Below, in pieces: positions 22,138-29,748 of a stretch of DNA of 30,993 nucleotides. The position numbers were made by a program, and so were the translations under genes. Under the pieces are notes generated by a model. It ran no database searches, was not told the DNA's origin, and saw only the letters and a list, made by a program, of their open reading frames with translations. Within the stretch, counting starts at the first letter, position 1. Every line of letters begins with the position of its first letter. Origin of the DNA: JAJDIA01 sp031555505 (GTDB lineage Bacteria > Bacteroidota > Bacteroidia > Bacteroidales > Tannerellaceae); contig JAVBUH010000052.1 of the NCBI GenBank assembly GCA_031555505.1, positions 1 through 30,993 of the forward strand, read 5' to 3'.

Positions 22138-22219
22138 GAGGCCTGCGCCTCATACCCCCTGAGGCCTGCGACTCACTCTCCCTGAGGCCTGCGACTCGAC
22201 CAAGTGAGGCGCAGGCCTC
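22138..22219. repeat. Palindrome array of copy 2
   Basis: Units are at 22138-22151 (exact GAGGCCTGCGCCTC), 22161-22174 and 22184-22197 (both GAGGCCTGCGACTC) and, inverted, 22206-22219 (GAGGCGCAGGCCTC). Spacers are 9, 9 and 8 bp. The final pair can form a 14-bp stem with one mismatch. Confidence 0.88.
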
Positions 22220-22310
22220 AATCAGATGGGGCGTGCGTGTATATATTGTCGGTGGAATGTACGGTTTTCGATCAGCCGGATTGGCCTTCAAAACCACCAT
22301 GGTCTCCCGA

Positions 22311-22398
22311 AAAAAAGATCATAATGACCCAAAACGAAGATTATGATGTTCCTAAACGAACATTATGACGATCGTTTTGGATCGTTATGATCTTTTTT
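22311..22398 (+). terminator. Long terminator-like hairpin at the end of repeat copy 2
   Basis: A 27-bp inverted repeat (two mismatches) encloses an inner hairpin (TGTTC 22347-22351 with GAACA 22358-22362). It has A-runs before and T-runs after it, ending in six T at 22393-22398. It lies about 80 bp upstream of the marR promoter box, so it may end a transcript from the repeat or serve as an operator region. Confidence 0.5.
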
Positions 22399-22476
22399 GT
22401 GGCGATTGCGGGTTGATCCTTTATATCAAGCAAGTAATATTTTCTACTAAAAACTATACTTATCCGGAAATATCAC

Positions 22477-22484
22477 TATCTTTG
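22477..22484 (+). promoter_or_regulatory. Promoter -7 box of marR
   Basis: TATCTTTG is a perfect TAnnTTTG match, 21 bp before the ATG at 22506. No clear TTTG is found 19-21 bp upstream. Its position inside the longer open frame argues that translation starts at 22506. Confidence 0.65.
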
Positions 22485-22505
22485 CTGCGTAAAACGAAAG
22501 TAAAC

Positions 22506-22871
22506 ATGAACGACATCTGCGCCATTAAGGATGTATACAAGGTATTATACCAATTCGAAAAAGACTTTGCCGAGGCGAATGAACTCACCATCAACGAAGC
22601 TATGCTACTTTGCTGCCTGAAAGAAGGCGAAGCAAAATCAGCCGGGACGATATGCGAATTTATCGGCTTGTCGAACTCCCGTGTATCCAAAGTAATCACC
22701 GGCATGGAAGACAAAGGATATATCCGCCGCAAGGTCAGCCGCGAAGACAAACGCCAGATGTTCTTCTCGCTCACGCCCAAAGGAAAAGAAAAGATAGAAA
22801 AGATGAAGCATGCCGACTTGAAGTTCGACAGTCTCTACAGCGAACTGCGCCGACTGGCTGAAAGGGATTGA
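22506..22871 (+). CDS. MarR-family winged-helix regulator
   Basis: This 121-residue DNA-binding regulator has a winged helix spanning about 28-100: LTINEAMLLCCL, SAGTICEFIGLSNSRVSKVITGMEDKGYI (recognition helix around SNSRVSKVI), and the wing RRKVSREDKRQMFFSLTPKGKE. I start it at the ATG at 22506 because a promoter box at 22477-22484 lies inside the upstream in-frame extension. It contains cysteines C5, C36, C37 and C50, an unusual number for so small a regulator, which could allow thiol or sulfane-sulfur sensing. The next gene, 68 bp downstream, is the sulfur-transfer reductase, the likely target. A terminator overlaps its stop codon. Confidence 0.88.
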   Translation: MNDICAIKDVYKVLYQFEKDFAEANELTINEAMLLCCLKEGEAKSAGTICEFIGLSNSRVSKVITGMEDKGYIRRKVSREDKRQMFFSLTPKGKEKIEKMKHADLKFDSLYSELRRLAERD

Positions 22872-22882
22872 TCCCTTTTTTT
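22861..22882 (+). terminator. Terminator overlapping the marR stop codon
   Basis: AAAGGGA (22861-22867) pairs with TCCCTTT (22872-22878) around TTGA, with a T-run to 22882. The TGA stop (22869-22871) lies in the loop. It may act as an attenuator between marR and the reductase gene. Confidence 0.7.
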
Positions 22883-22939
22883 GCCTAATTATTTTCCATC
22901 ACGAAATATAAACAATAAACAATATAAAAAAGACATCGT

Positions 22940-25387
22940 ATGAAGTATCTGATTATCGGAGGAGTTGCCGGAGGAGCAACCGTTGCAGCCCGCCTGCGAA
23001 GGATGGACGAAAGCGCCACCATCATCCTGTTTGAACGGGGACAGTATGTCTCGTATGCCAACTGTGGACTACCTTATTATATAGGCGGTACCATTCGCAA
23101 CCGCAATAAGCTGTTTGTCCAAACTGCCGAAGGCTTTACCGAACGTTTTGCCATCGATATACGGACGGAGCAGGAAGTAACGGCTATTGATCCACAACAG
23201 AAAACTGTGACAATATATCGGTTAGCAGACAATAGCACCTATACCGAGAGCTACGACAAACTGGTACTCTCGCCCGGTGCCGAACCGGTGCGTCCGCCCA
23301 TCGCCGGGATCGGCAGTGAACGCATCTACACCCTGCGTAATGTACCGGATACCGACCGGATCAAAGCACATATTAAACAAACAGCTCCCCGGCGCGCCGT
23401 CGTGGTGGGAGGAGGCTTTATCGGCATGGAGATGGCCGAGAACCTGCACCGGCAAGGAACAGAGGTAGCCGTGGTGGAAATGGCCAACCAGGTAATGGCA
23501 CCGCTCGATTTCTCCATGGCCGCTATCGTACACCATCATTTGGCAGAAAAGGGCGTAACGTTACATCTTGAAGACGGCGTCACACGGTTTGAAGACAGTC
23601 CGCTTGGCACGACCGTCCACCTGAAAAGCGGCCGGAAGCTCGAAGCCGACATCATCCTGCTGAGTATCGGCGTACGCCCCGAAACGAAACTCGCCCGTGA
23701 AGCCGGACTGACCATCGGCAACCTGGGTGGCATCCGTGTAAACGAATATATGCAAACATCCAACCCCGATATCTATGCCCTGGGCGACGCCGTGGAAGTA
23801 AACCACCTCATCACCGGCCGCCCGGCGCTGATCCCGCTTGCCGGCCCGGCAAATAAGCAGGGGCGCATCGTGGCCGACAATATCGTATTTGGCAACATGC
23901 AGACCTATCCGGGCACAATGGGTACGTCCATCGCCAAAGTATTCGACCTTACCGTAGCCACAGCTGGCGCCAATGCCAAACTGTTAACGAAAGAGGGGAT
24001 CGAGTTCCGGTCTTCATTCACCCACGCTGCCTCCCATGCGGGCTACTACCCGGGAGCGGTCCCTATGTCCATCAAGGTACTGTTCAGCCCTGACGGGCAG
24101 GTGCTCGGCGCACAGGTAGTGGGATTCGACGGTGTGGATAAGCGGATCGAAATGCTCGCACAGGTAATCCAGCGAAAAGGTACCGTATCAGACCTCGCCC
24201 GGCTCGAACAGGCATACGCCCCACCTTATTCATCCGCCAAAGATCCGGTAAATATGGCAGGCTATGTAGCCGAGAATATCCTTACAGGGAAGTCGCAGAC
24301 CATCCATTGGCGCGACATTGCCACCCTGCCGGCCGACACACTACTTATTGATGTACGCACGCCCGAGGAGTACACCCTCGGCACACTGCCGAACGCCATC
24401 AACATCCCCGTGGATGAACTGCGTGAGCGGCTGGCTGAATTACCCCGCGACCGCCAGATCGTGGTCAGTTGCGCAGTCGGCCTCCGCGGCTACCTGGCCT
24501 ACCGCATCCTCACACAACAGGGCTTCACCGACGTGCGCAACCTCTCCGGCGGCTACAAGACCTGGCATATCGCCACCACACCGCCGCAAGCAGGTATGGA
24601 CGACCTCGTCTCCACCATCGACAACGACGGCACAGAAGAAACCGCCTTTCTCCACGCAGCGGTCGACGACATCCAAGTAGACGCCTGCGGACTCCAATGC
24701 CCCGGCCCCATCCTTGAACTCAAAAAGCACTACAGCGAACTGCGTACCGGCGCCCGCATGACCATCACTGCCACCGATCCAGGCTTCGCCAAAGACGTAA
24801 AGTCGTGGTGCAGCATGACCGGCGCCCGCCTGGTGGACGTAGAAAATAAAGCCGGTATCATCCACGCCCGTGTGGAGAAACAGGAAGCGCCCGCGAAATG
24901 CCCCACCGCCGGAGGACGCGATAACAAAACCCTCATCGTCTTCAGCGACGACCTTGACAAAGCCCTCGCATCCTTCGTCATCGCAAACGGCGCCGCCTCA
25001 ACCGGAAAGAAAGTCACGATGTTCTTCACCTTCTGGGGACTGAATGTGATCAAGAAACGGCAGAAACCGGCGGTCGAGAAAGATTTCTTCGGCAAGATGT
25101 TCGGCTGGATGCTCCCCTCGCATAGCGGGCAACTCAAACTGTCGAAACTCAATATGTTCGGCCTCGGCAGCCGGATGATGCGGATGATTATGAAGCAGAA
25201 ACGCATCGACAGCCTCGAAAACCTGATGGCACAGGCCGTAGAGAACGGCGTCGAAATGATCGCCTGTACCATGAGTATGGACGTGATGGGTGTCAAACGC
25301 GAAGAACTGCTCGACACCGTCACCCTGGGCGGCGTAGCCTCCTACCTCGAACAAGCCGAAGAATCCAATATTAACCTCTTTATTTGA
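22940..25387 (+). CDS. Four-domain CoA-disulfide/persulfide reductase (FAD, rhodanese, TusA, DsrE-like)
   Basis: This is an 815-residue cytoplasmic fusion. Residues 1 to about 445 are an FAD- and NAD(P)H-dependent CoA-disulfide reductase-type domain: GGVAGGATVAARLRR, redox C42 in SYANCGLPYY, NAD motif VVVGGGFIGMEMAENL, FAD motif YALGDAVEV. About 455-545 is a rhodanese domain (DVRTPEEY; catalytic C511 in SCAVGLRG). About 575-645 is TusA-like (C583 and C587 in DACGLQCPGPI). About 660-815 is DsrE-like, with C776 in ACTMSMDVMG. Each module has its expected cysteine, so sulfane sulfur could be relayed between sites and reduced. The exact substrate (CoA persulfide, polysulfide or other) is unknown. 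The MarR gene just upstream is the probable regulator. Confidence 0.92.
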   Translation: MKYLIIGGVAGGATVAARLRRMDESATIILFERGQYVSYANCGLPYYIGGTIRNRNKLFVQTAEGFTERFAIDIRTEQEVTAIDPQQKTVTIYRLADNSTYTESYDKLVLSPGAEPVRPPIAGIGSERIYTLRNVPDTDRIKAHIKQTAPRRAVVVGGGFIGMEMAENLHRQGTEVAVVEMANQVMAPLDFSMAAIVHHHLAEKGVTLHLEDGVTRFEDSPLGTTVHLKSGRKLEADIILLSIGVRPETKLAREAGLTIGNLGGIRVNEYMQTSNPDIYALGDAVEVNHLITGRPALIPLAGPANKQGRIVADNIVFGNMQTYPGTMGTSIAKVFDLTVATAGANAKLLTKEGIEFRSSFTHAASHAGYYPGAVPMSIKVLFSPDGQVLGAQVVGFDGVDKRIEMLAQVIQRKGTVSDLARLEQAYAPPYSSAKDPVNMAGYVAENILTGKSQTIHWRDIATLPADTLLIDVRTPEEYTLGTLPNAINIPVDELRERLAELPRDRQIVVSCAVGLRGYLAYRILTQQGFTDVRNLSGGYKTWHIATTPPQAGMDDLVSTIDNDGTEETAFLHAAVDDIQVDACGLQCPGPILELKKHYSELRTGARMTITATDPGFAKDVKSWCSMTGARLVDVENKAGIIHARVEKQEAPAKCPTAGGRDNKTLIVFSDDLDKALASFVIANGAASTGKKVTMFFTFWGLNVIKKRQKPAVEKDFFGKMFGWMLPSHSGQLKLSKLNMFGLGSRMMRMIMKQKRIDSLENLMAQAVENGVEMIACTMSMDVMGVKREELLDTVTLGGVASYLEQAEESNINLFI

Positions 25388-25514
25388 AAAAGCCAAACGA
25401 CTGAATTACCAGTAGAAAGTGTTACATTTGCTTATGATTCAAATAATTCTACTCAAATTGTAGTAATAAAGAAGAATAAAAAAGACCTTGAACTATTCTA
25501 AGATTAACTTCCGA

Positions 25515-25982
25515 TCATTCTATTTGTCGGAATTGTTCGATTAGTTCTGGGGTTATGAGTAGTGTTATATAACTAAATGTTCCGTTTATTTGAAATGCAG
25601 GTTGAATCTCCCAGTTTGCAGGATTACCAAAATACTCTTTGGGTATTGATACTCCGTCACACTCTATGGCTGTGATATACTCCCATGGCGGAGTAAGAGA
25701 CGAGGGAATCTTATAAGGATCGGGGGCATCACCCACCGATTTGGCAAATCCTAAAGAGGAGTTCGGCCTAATGGCTTCCTCTTGATGGAACTTGTAACCA
25801 GAGTCGTACATACCATTGATGTACATCATGTAACCACCCCATGACGACAAACTGACAGTCAGCGATGTGTCTTCGGTTTGGTTGTAAACTTCAAAACTAT
25901 AACTTACATGCCCCTCTTTAGTGCATGAAGACAGCACACCAATAAGTAACAGAATAAAGGAAAATTCCGATGCAGATTTCAT
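25515..25982 (-). CDS. Small lipoprotein of unknown function
   Basis: This is a 155-residue lipoprotein: the signal ends GVLSSC with lipidated C20. The mature part looks beta-rich with many aromatic residues (SYSFEVYNQTEDTSLTVSLSSWGGYMMYINGMY, split here only by loops) and a C-terminal ITLLITPELIEQF. I recognise no family. It is the only minus-strand gene in the right half. A -7-like box TAACTTTG lies at 26017-26010. Base composition is lower in GC than in its neighbours, which could reflect accessory origin. Confidence 0.7.
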   Translation of the reverse strand: MKSASEFSFILLLIGVLSSCTKEGHVSYSFEVYNQTEDTSLTVSLSSWGGYMMYINGMYDSGYKFHQEEAIRPNSSLGFAKSVGDAPDPYKIPSSLTPPWEYITAIECDGVSIPKEYFGNPANWEIQPAFQINGTFSYITLLITPELIEQFRQIE

Positions 25983-26009
25983 AAAAAATTATTTTGACTA
26001 CAATATTGA

Positions 26010-26017
26010 CAAAGTTA
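26010..26017 (-). promoter_or_regulatory. Putative -7 box of the small lipoprotein gene
   Basis: Minus-strand TAACTTTG (26017-26010) matches TAnnTTTG, 27 bp before the ATG at 25982. No TTTG lies at the expected -33 distance. Confidence 0.45.
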
Positions 26018-26057
26018 TGCCATTCTATTGGTAAACCCTTGATGTATTTCAAGAATT

Positions 26058-26165
26058 TCATTTTTGTCGTAATTTTCTTCGGATATGACTGACTGTTTCA
26101 GTGGTAACACCGAGATGTCTGCTTCCAGTATCCATTGGGGAGAATACTTGCTTTCTTAGTCCGTG
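26058..26165 (-). pseudogene. Remnant of a Crp/Fnr-type regulator C-terminus
   Basis: On the minus strand the last 21 codons before the stop at 26058 read ...LGVTTETVSHIRRKLRQK. That matches the helix-turn-helix end of Crp/Fnr proteins ('LGITPETLSRIRKKL'). In the adjacent frame just upstream, the sequence reads SPQWILEADI, which resembles the preceding 'PQxxIAxYL' helix. The two halves are therefore offset by a frameshift. No start or nucleotide-binding domain is left. It is a small decayed tail upstream of the ABC-F gene. Confidence 0.5.
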
Positions 26166-26192
26166 TTTTGCCGTTTTTCCGAGAGCTTTGCC

Positions 26193-26200
26193 TATCTTTG
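26193..26200 (+). promoter_or_regulatory. Promoter -7 box of the ABC-F gene
   Basis: TATCTTTG (26193-26200) is a perfect match, 36 bp before the ATG. The nearest TTTG (26167-26170) is 22 bp upstream, slightly beyond the ideal spacing. Confidence 0.6.
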
Positions 26201-26236
26201 CGCCTTCTTTCGGCGTAAACAGGCAAACAGACAGCA

Positions 26237-27874
26237 ATGATATCAATTGACGCATTAACAGTAGAGTTCGGGGGCAGCCCTCTTTTTTCAGATATATCGT
26301 TCGTAATCAACGAGAAAGACCGTATCGCCCTGATGGGGAAGAACGGCGCAGGTAAGTCGACCTTATTAAAGATACTCGCTGGTGCGCGTGAAGCCACCCG
26401 TGGGAAAGTGTCTGCTCCGAAGGATACCGTGATAGCCTATCTCCCCCAGCATCTCATGACGGAGGACGGACGCACCGTATTCGAGGAAACCGCCCAGGCC
26501 TTCGCCCATCTCCATGCGATGGAAGAAGAGATCGCAACGATTAATCAGGAGTTGGAAACGCGGACAGACTACGATTCGGACGAATACTATGCATTGATCG
26601 AACGTGTATCTACGCTGAGCGAGAAGTTCTACTCCATCGAAGAGATCAACTACGATGCCGATATCGAAAAGACGCTGATGGGGCTTGGCTTCAAACGTGC
26701 CGACTTTACCCGCCAGACCAGTGAGTTCAGTGGTGGTTGGCGGATGCGTATCGAGTTGGCCAAGCTGTTGCTCAAGAAACCCGACGTGCTGTTGCTCGAC
26801 GAGCCGACCAACCACCTCGACATCGAATCGATCCAATGGCTGGAAGACTTCCTGATCGACAACGGACAGGCAGTGGTCGTCATCAGCCACGACCGGGCCT
26901 TTGTAGACCGCATCACCACCCGCACAATCGAAGTCACCATGGGTCGCATCTACGACTATAAGGTAAACTACAGCTCGTACCTCCAACTCCGCAAGGAACG
27001 TCGCGAACAACAGCAGAAGGCCTTCGACGAACAACAAAAGATGATCGCCGAAACCCGCGAGTTCATCGAACGCTTCAAAGGCACCTATTCCAAGACGCTG
27101 CAGGTACAAAGTCGTGTCAAAATGCTCGAAAAATTGGATATCCTCGAAGTGGATGAAGAAGATACCTCCGCCCTCCGCCTCAAGTTCCCGCCCTCTCCCC
27201 GCTCAGGCAACTATCCCGTCATGCTCGAAGACGTGGCAAAGAGCTATGGCGGCCATACCGTCTTCCGCAACGCCAACCTCACCATCGAGCGTGGCGACCG
27301 CATCGCCTTCGTAGGCAAGAACGGCGAAGGGAAGTCAACCCTCGTGAAATGCATCATGAAAGAGATCGAACACGACGGAACGCTTACCCTCGGACACAAC
27401 GTCATGGTCGGCTACTTCGCCCAGAACCAGGCCTCGATGCTCGACGAAAACCTTACCGTCTTCCAGACCATCGACGACGTGGCTAAAGGCGAGATCCGCA
27501 ACAAAATCAAAGACCTGCTGGGCGCCTTCATGTTCGGTGGCGAAAACTCCGCCAAGAAAGTCAAAGTCCTCTCCGGCGGCGAACGTACCCGGCTGGCGAT
27601 GATCAAGCTGCTGCTCGAACCCGTCAACCTCCTCATCCTCGACGAGCCAACAAACCACCTCGACATGAAGACCAAAGACATCCTCAAGCAGGCCCTGCTC
27701 GACTTCGACGGCACCCTCATCCTCGTTTCCCACGACCGCGACTTCCTCGACGGGCTCGTCACCAAAGTCTACGAATTCGGCAACCAAAAAGTCACCGAAC
27801 ACCTCGAAGGCATCTACGAATTCATGCAACGCAAGAAGATGGAGAATCTGCGGGAGTTGGAAAGGAAAGGCTAA
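26237..27874 (+). CDS. ABC-F family ATPase (translation factor type)
   Basis: This is a cytoplasmic protein of 545 residues with two ABC domains and no membrane part, as in EttA/YbiT/Uup-type ABC-F factors that act on ribosomes. The first domain has Walker A GKNGAGKST (34-42), signature FSGGWRMR and Walker B VLLLDEPTNHLD. A charged linker of about 70 residues (YLQLRKERREQQQKAFDEQQ and onward) forms the P-site tRNA interaction motif region. The second domain has GKNGEGKS (360-367), LSGGERTRL and LLILDEPTNHLD. It ends in a short charged tail without the extra coiled coil of Uup. An antibiotic-resistance role is possible in the family but not indicated. Confidence 0.92.
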   Translation: MISIDALTVEFGGSPLFSDISFVINEKDRIALMGKNGAGKSTLLKILAGAREATRGKVSAPKDTVIAYLPQHLMTEDGRTVFEETAQAFAHLHAMEEEIATINQELETRTDYDSDEYYALIERVSTLSEKFYSIEEINYDADIEKTLMGLGFKRADFTRQTSEFSGGWRMRIELAKLLLKKPDVLLLDEPTNHLDIESIQWLEDFLIDNGQAVVVISHDRAFVDRITTRTIEVTMGRIYDYKVNYSSYLQLRKERREQQQKAFDEQQKMIAETREFIERFKGTYSKTLQVQSRVKMLEKLDILEVDEEDTSALRLKFPPSPRSGNYPVMLEDVAKSYGGHTVFRNANLTIERGDRIAFVGKNGEGKSTLVKCIMKEIEHDGTLTLGHNVMVGYFAQNQASMLDENLTVFQTIDDVAKGEIRNKIKDLLGAFMFGGENSAKKVKVLSGGERTRLAMIKLLLEPVNLLILDEPTNHLDMKTKDILKQALLDFDGTLILVSHDRDFLDGLVTKVYEFGNQKVTEHLEGIYEFMQRKKMENLRELERKG

Positions 27875-27958
27875 ATCCTCACCCCCATCGTCAGCATCAC
27901 GTCTTACGTATTCAGGTATTCTTTATATGAAAACCAAACGACATAATAAACTATTCCC

Positions 27959-27966
27959 TATTTTTG
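27959..27966 (+). promoter_or_regulatory. Promoter -7 box of the TRIC-type channel gene
   Basis: TATTTTTG (27959-27966) matches TAnnTTTG, 14 bp before the ATG at 27981. The -33 element is not evident. Confidence 0.5.
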
Positions 27967-27980
27967 CATAAAAAAACAAA

Positions 27981-28592
27981 ATGATAGATTTCATTACCAT
28001 TTGCGACTATGTAGGGACGTTTGCTTTTGCCATTAGTGGCATCCGGTTGGCTTCAGCCAAGCAATTTGATTGGTTTGGCGCCTATACCGTAGGCGTGGTG
28101 ACAGCTGTCGGCGGCGGAACCATCCGCGATGTCATGCTCAATACCTCCCCCTTCTGGATGACGCAACCTTCCTACCTCATCATCGCCGGGCTGGCATTGT
28201 TATTTGTAATCGCCTTCCGCAAATACGTAGTTAAACTGACCAATACATTCTTTATTTTCGACACCATCGGCCTCGGCCTCTTCGTATCTGTCGGCGTACA
28301 TAAAACCCTCGAATTCGGCTTCCCTATGTGGGTCGCCATCGTTATGGGAACAATCACCGGCTCGTTCGGTAGTATGACACGCGACATCCTCATCAACGAG
28401 GAACCCCTCGTTTTCCGCAAAGACATCTACGCACTGGCCTGCGTCTTCGGAGGACTGATCTACTACGCCTGCATGCTGATGAACCTCACCCCGGCGATCA
28501 CCCAGCTACTCTGCGCTGTAAGCGTAGTGATCATGCGCCTCATCGCCGTAAAATATCATATAAGTATCCCCGTATTGAAACGGGAAGAATAA
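27981..28592 (+). CDS. TRIC/YadS-family (UPF0126) membrane protein
   Basis: This is a 203-residue inner-membrane protein with about seven helices. The two homologous repeats of the bacterial TRIC cation-channel family are visible: AVGGGTIRDVML in the first and TGSFGSMTRDIL in the second, each providing the glycine-rich break and the arginine-aspartate pair. It probably acts as a trimeric monovalent cation channel; the physiological role in bacteria is uncertain. The asparaginase gene starts 20 bp downstream, but it has its own promoter box. Confidence 0.85.
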   Translation: MIDFITICDYVGTFAFAISGIRLASAKQFDWFGAYTVGVVTAVGGGTIRDVMLNTSPFWMTQPSYLIIAGLALLFVIAFRKYVVKLTNTFFIFDTIGLGLFVSVGVHKTLEFGFPMWVAIVMGTITGSFGSMTRDILINEEPLVFRKDIYALACVFGGLIYYACMLMNLTPAITQLLCAVSVVIMRLIAVKYHISIPVLKREE

Positions 28593-28598
28593 AATGAC

Positions 28599-28606
28599 TA
28601 ACTTTG
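28599..28606 (+). promoter_or_regulatory. Promoter -7 box of the asparaginase gene
   Basis: TAACTTTG (28599-28606) is a perfect TAnnTTTG, only 6 bp before the ATG at 28613. Transcription would begin at or next to the start codon. Confidence 0.55.
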
Positions 28607-28612
28607 CACACT

Positions 28613-29680
28613 ATGGTTAATACTCACGGGCAACAGGAAAAAGCCGCCATCTTATTGATCTATACAGGCGGGACAATCGGCATGATCGAAAACCCCGAAA
28701 CAGGTACCCTCGAATCATTCAACTTCCAGCACCTCAAAGACAACATGCCGGAATTGAAGAAACTCGGCTACGCCGTCTCCACCATCCAGTTCGACCCCCC
28801 GATGGATTCTTCCGAAGTGGGTCCCGACTCCTGGATGAAACTCGTACACATCATCGCCGACAACTACACACTGTACGACGGCTTCGTGATCCTGCACGGC
28901 ACCGACACCATGTCGTACACCGCCTCTGCCCTCAGCTTCATGCTCGAGAACCTGAGCAAGCCGGTTATTTTCACAGGCTCGCAACTCCCTATCGGCATGC
29001 TCCGCACCGACGGTAAGGAAAACCTCATTACCGCAATCGAGATTGCCGCTGCTAAAGAGAACGGCCAGCCTCTCATCCCTGAAGTATGTATCTTTTTTGA
29101 GAACAGCCTGATGCGCGGCAACCGCACCAGTAAATATAACGCAGACAATTTCAACGCATTCCGCTCCTACAACTACCCTGCCTTAGCCACCGCCGGCATC
29201 CATATCAAATACGATCTGGCACAGGTCTACCGCCCCGTAGCACGCAAACCGTTGAAGCCCCATTACCTCCTCGACCGCAACATCGCCGTGTTGAAACTTT
29301 TCCCCGGGATCTCCATCTCCATCGTGGAAAGCATCCTCAACATCCCCGACCTCAAAGGCGTCGTAATGGAAACCTTCGGCAGCGGCAATGCACCCTGCGA
29401 CCCCCTGTTCCTCAGCCTGATCCGGCAAGCCGTTGAACGCGGCATCGTGATCCTCAACGTCACCCAATGCTGCGTCGGCAGCGTCGAGATGCACCGCTAC
29501 GAAACAGGACGTAAACTATTGGAAGCAGGTGTGATCAGCGGATACGACAGCACCACGGAAAGTGCTGTGGTCAAAATGATGTTTCTCTTCGGACACGGCA
29601 TGACGCCCGAAGAAGTCAAAGACCACATGAGTTGTTCCCTCATTGGAGAGGTTACCATACCGGAAACCATTCGTCTGTAA
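28613..29680 (+). CDS. ansA: Type I (cytoplasmic) L-asparaginase
   Basis: AnsA hydrolyses L-asparagine to aspartate and ammonia. The 355 residues carry the two catalytic threonine sites: IYTGGTIGM (nucleophile T21) and LHGTDTMSYTASAL (T97, D98). No signal peptide is present, which fits the cytoplasmic type. The C-terminal domain (VVMETFGSGNAP, VILNVTQCCVGSVEM) is as in AnsA-type enzymes. I choose the ATG at 28613; a TTG at 28604 is in frame but lies inside the promoter box. Transcript start and start codon nearly coincide, so it may be leaderless, or it may also be read from the upstream channel gene. Confidence 0.93.
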   Translation: MVNTHGQQEKAAILLIYTGGTIGMIENPETGTLESFNFQHLKDNMPELKKLGYAVSTIQFDPPMDSSEVGPDSWMKLVHIIADNYTLYDGFVILHGTDTMSYTASALSFMLENLSKPVIFTGSQLPIGMLRTDGKENLITAIEIAAAKENGQPLIPEVCIFFENSLMRGNRTSKYNADNFNAFRSYNYPALATAGIHIKYDLAQVYRPVARKPLKPHYLLDRNIAVLKLFPGISISIVESILNIPDLKGVVMETFGSGNAPCDPLFLSLIRQAVERGIVILNVTQCCVGSVEMHRYETGRKLLEAGVISGYDSTTESAVVKMMFLFGHGMTPEEVKDHMSCSLIGEVTIPETIRL

Positions 29681-29681
29681 T

Positions 29682-29697
29682 AAAACAGGATTGTTTT
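29682..29697 (+). terminator. Weak hairpin after asparaginase
   Basis: AAAACA (29682-29687) pairs with TGTTTT (29692-29697) around GGAT, followed by CGTTTT. It is short and AT-rich, so termination is only possible. Confidence 0.35.
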
Positions 29698-29748
29698 CGT
29701 TTTACTGTTGACAAGAAGTGAACGAGGGCAGATTAAAGATTGTATAAG

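Larger units (their letters stand above)
21910..22398 (+). repeat. Dispersed structured repeat, copy 2 (shorter form)
   Basis: This is the same element as at 378-931, in the same orientation, starting GAAATCT. It lacks about 111 bp of copy 1 (464-574), and the missing piece is flanked by TCACT in copy 1, as expected for a deletion between short direct repeats. The palindrome array is kept but two units differ by one base. The 3' end carries a long inverted repeat (22311-22337 with 22372-22398, 25 of 27 bases complementary). It lies between the HAD gene and marR. Confidence 0.85.

Noticed and set aside
22365..22505. N-terminal 47-residue extension of the MarR protein
   Set aside because: A perfect promoter box at 22477-22484 lies inside it, and the ATG at 22506 gives a normal MarR length.
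27335..27829. 164-codon minus-strand frame inside the ABC-F gene
   Set aside because: It is rich in Val, Asp, Glu and Phe, as expected for the complement of a C-rich coding strand; the sense gene is certain.
28604..28612. TTG start for asparaginase
   Set aside because: It overlaps the promoter box TAACTTTG; the ATG at 28613 is a better start.
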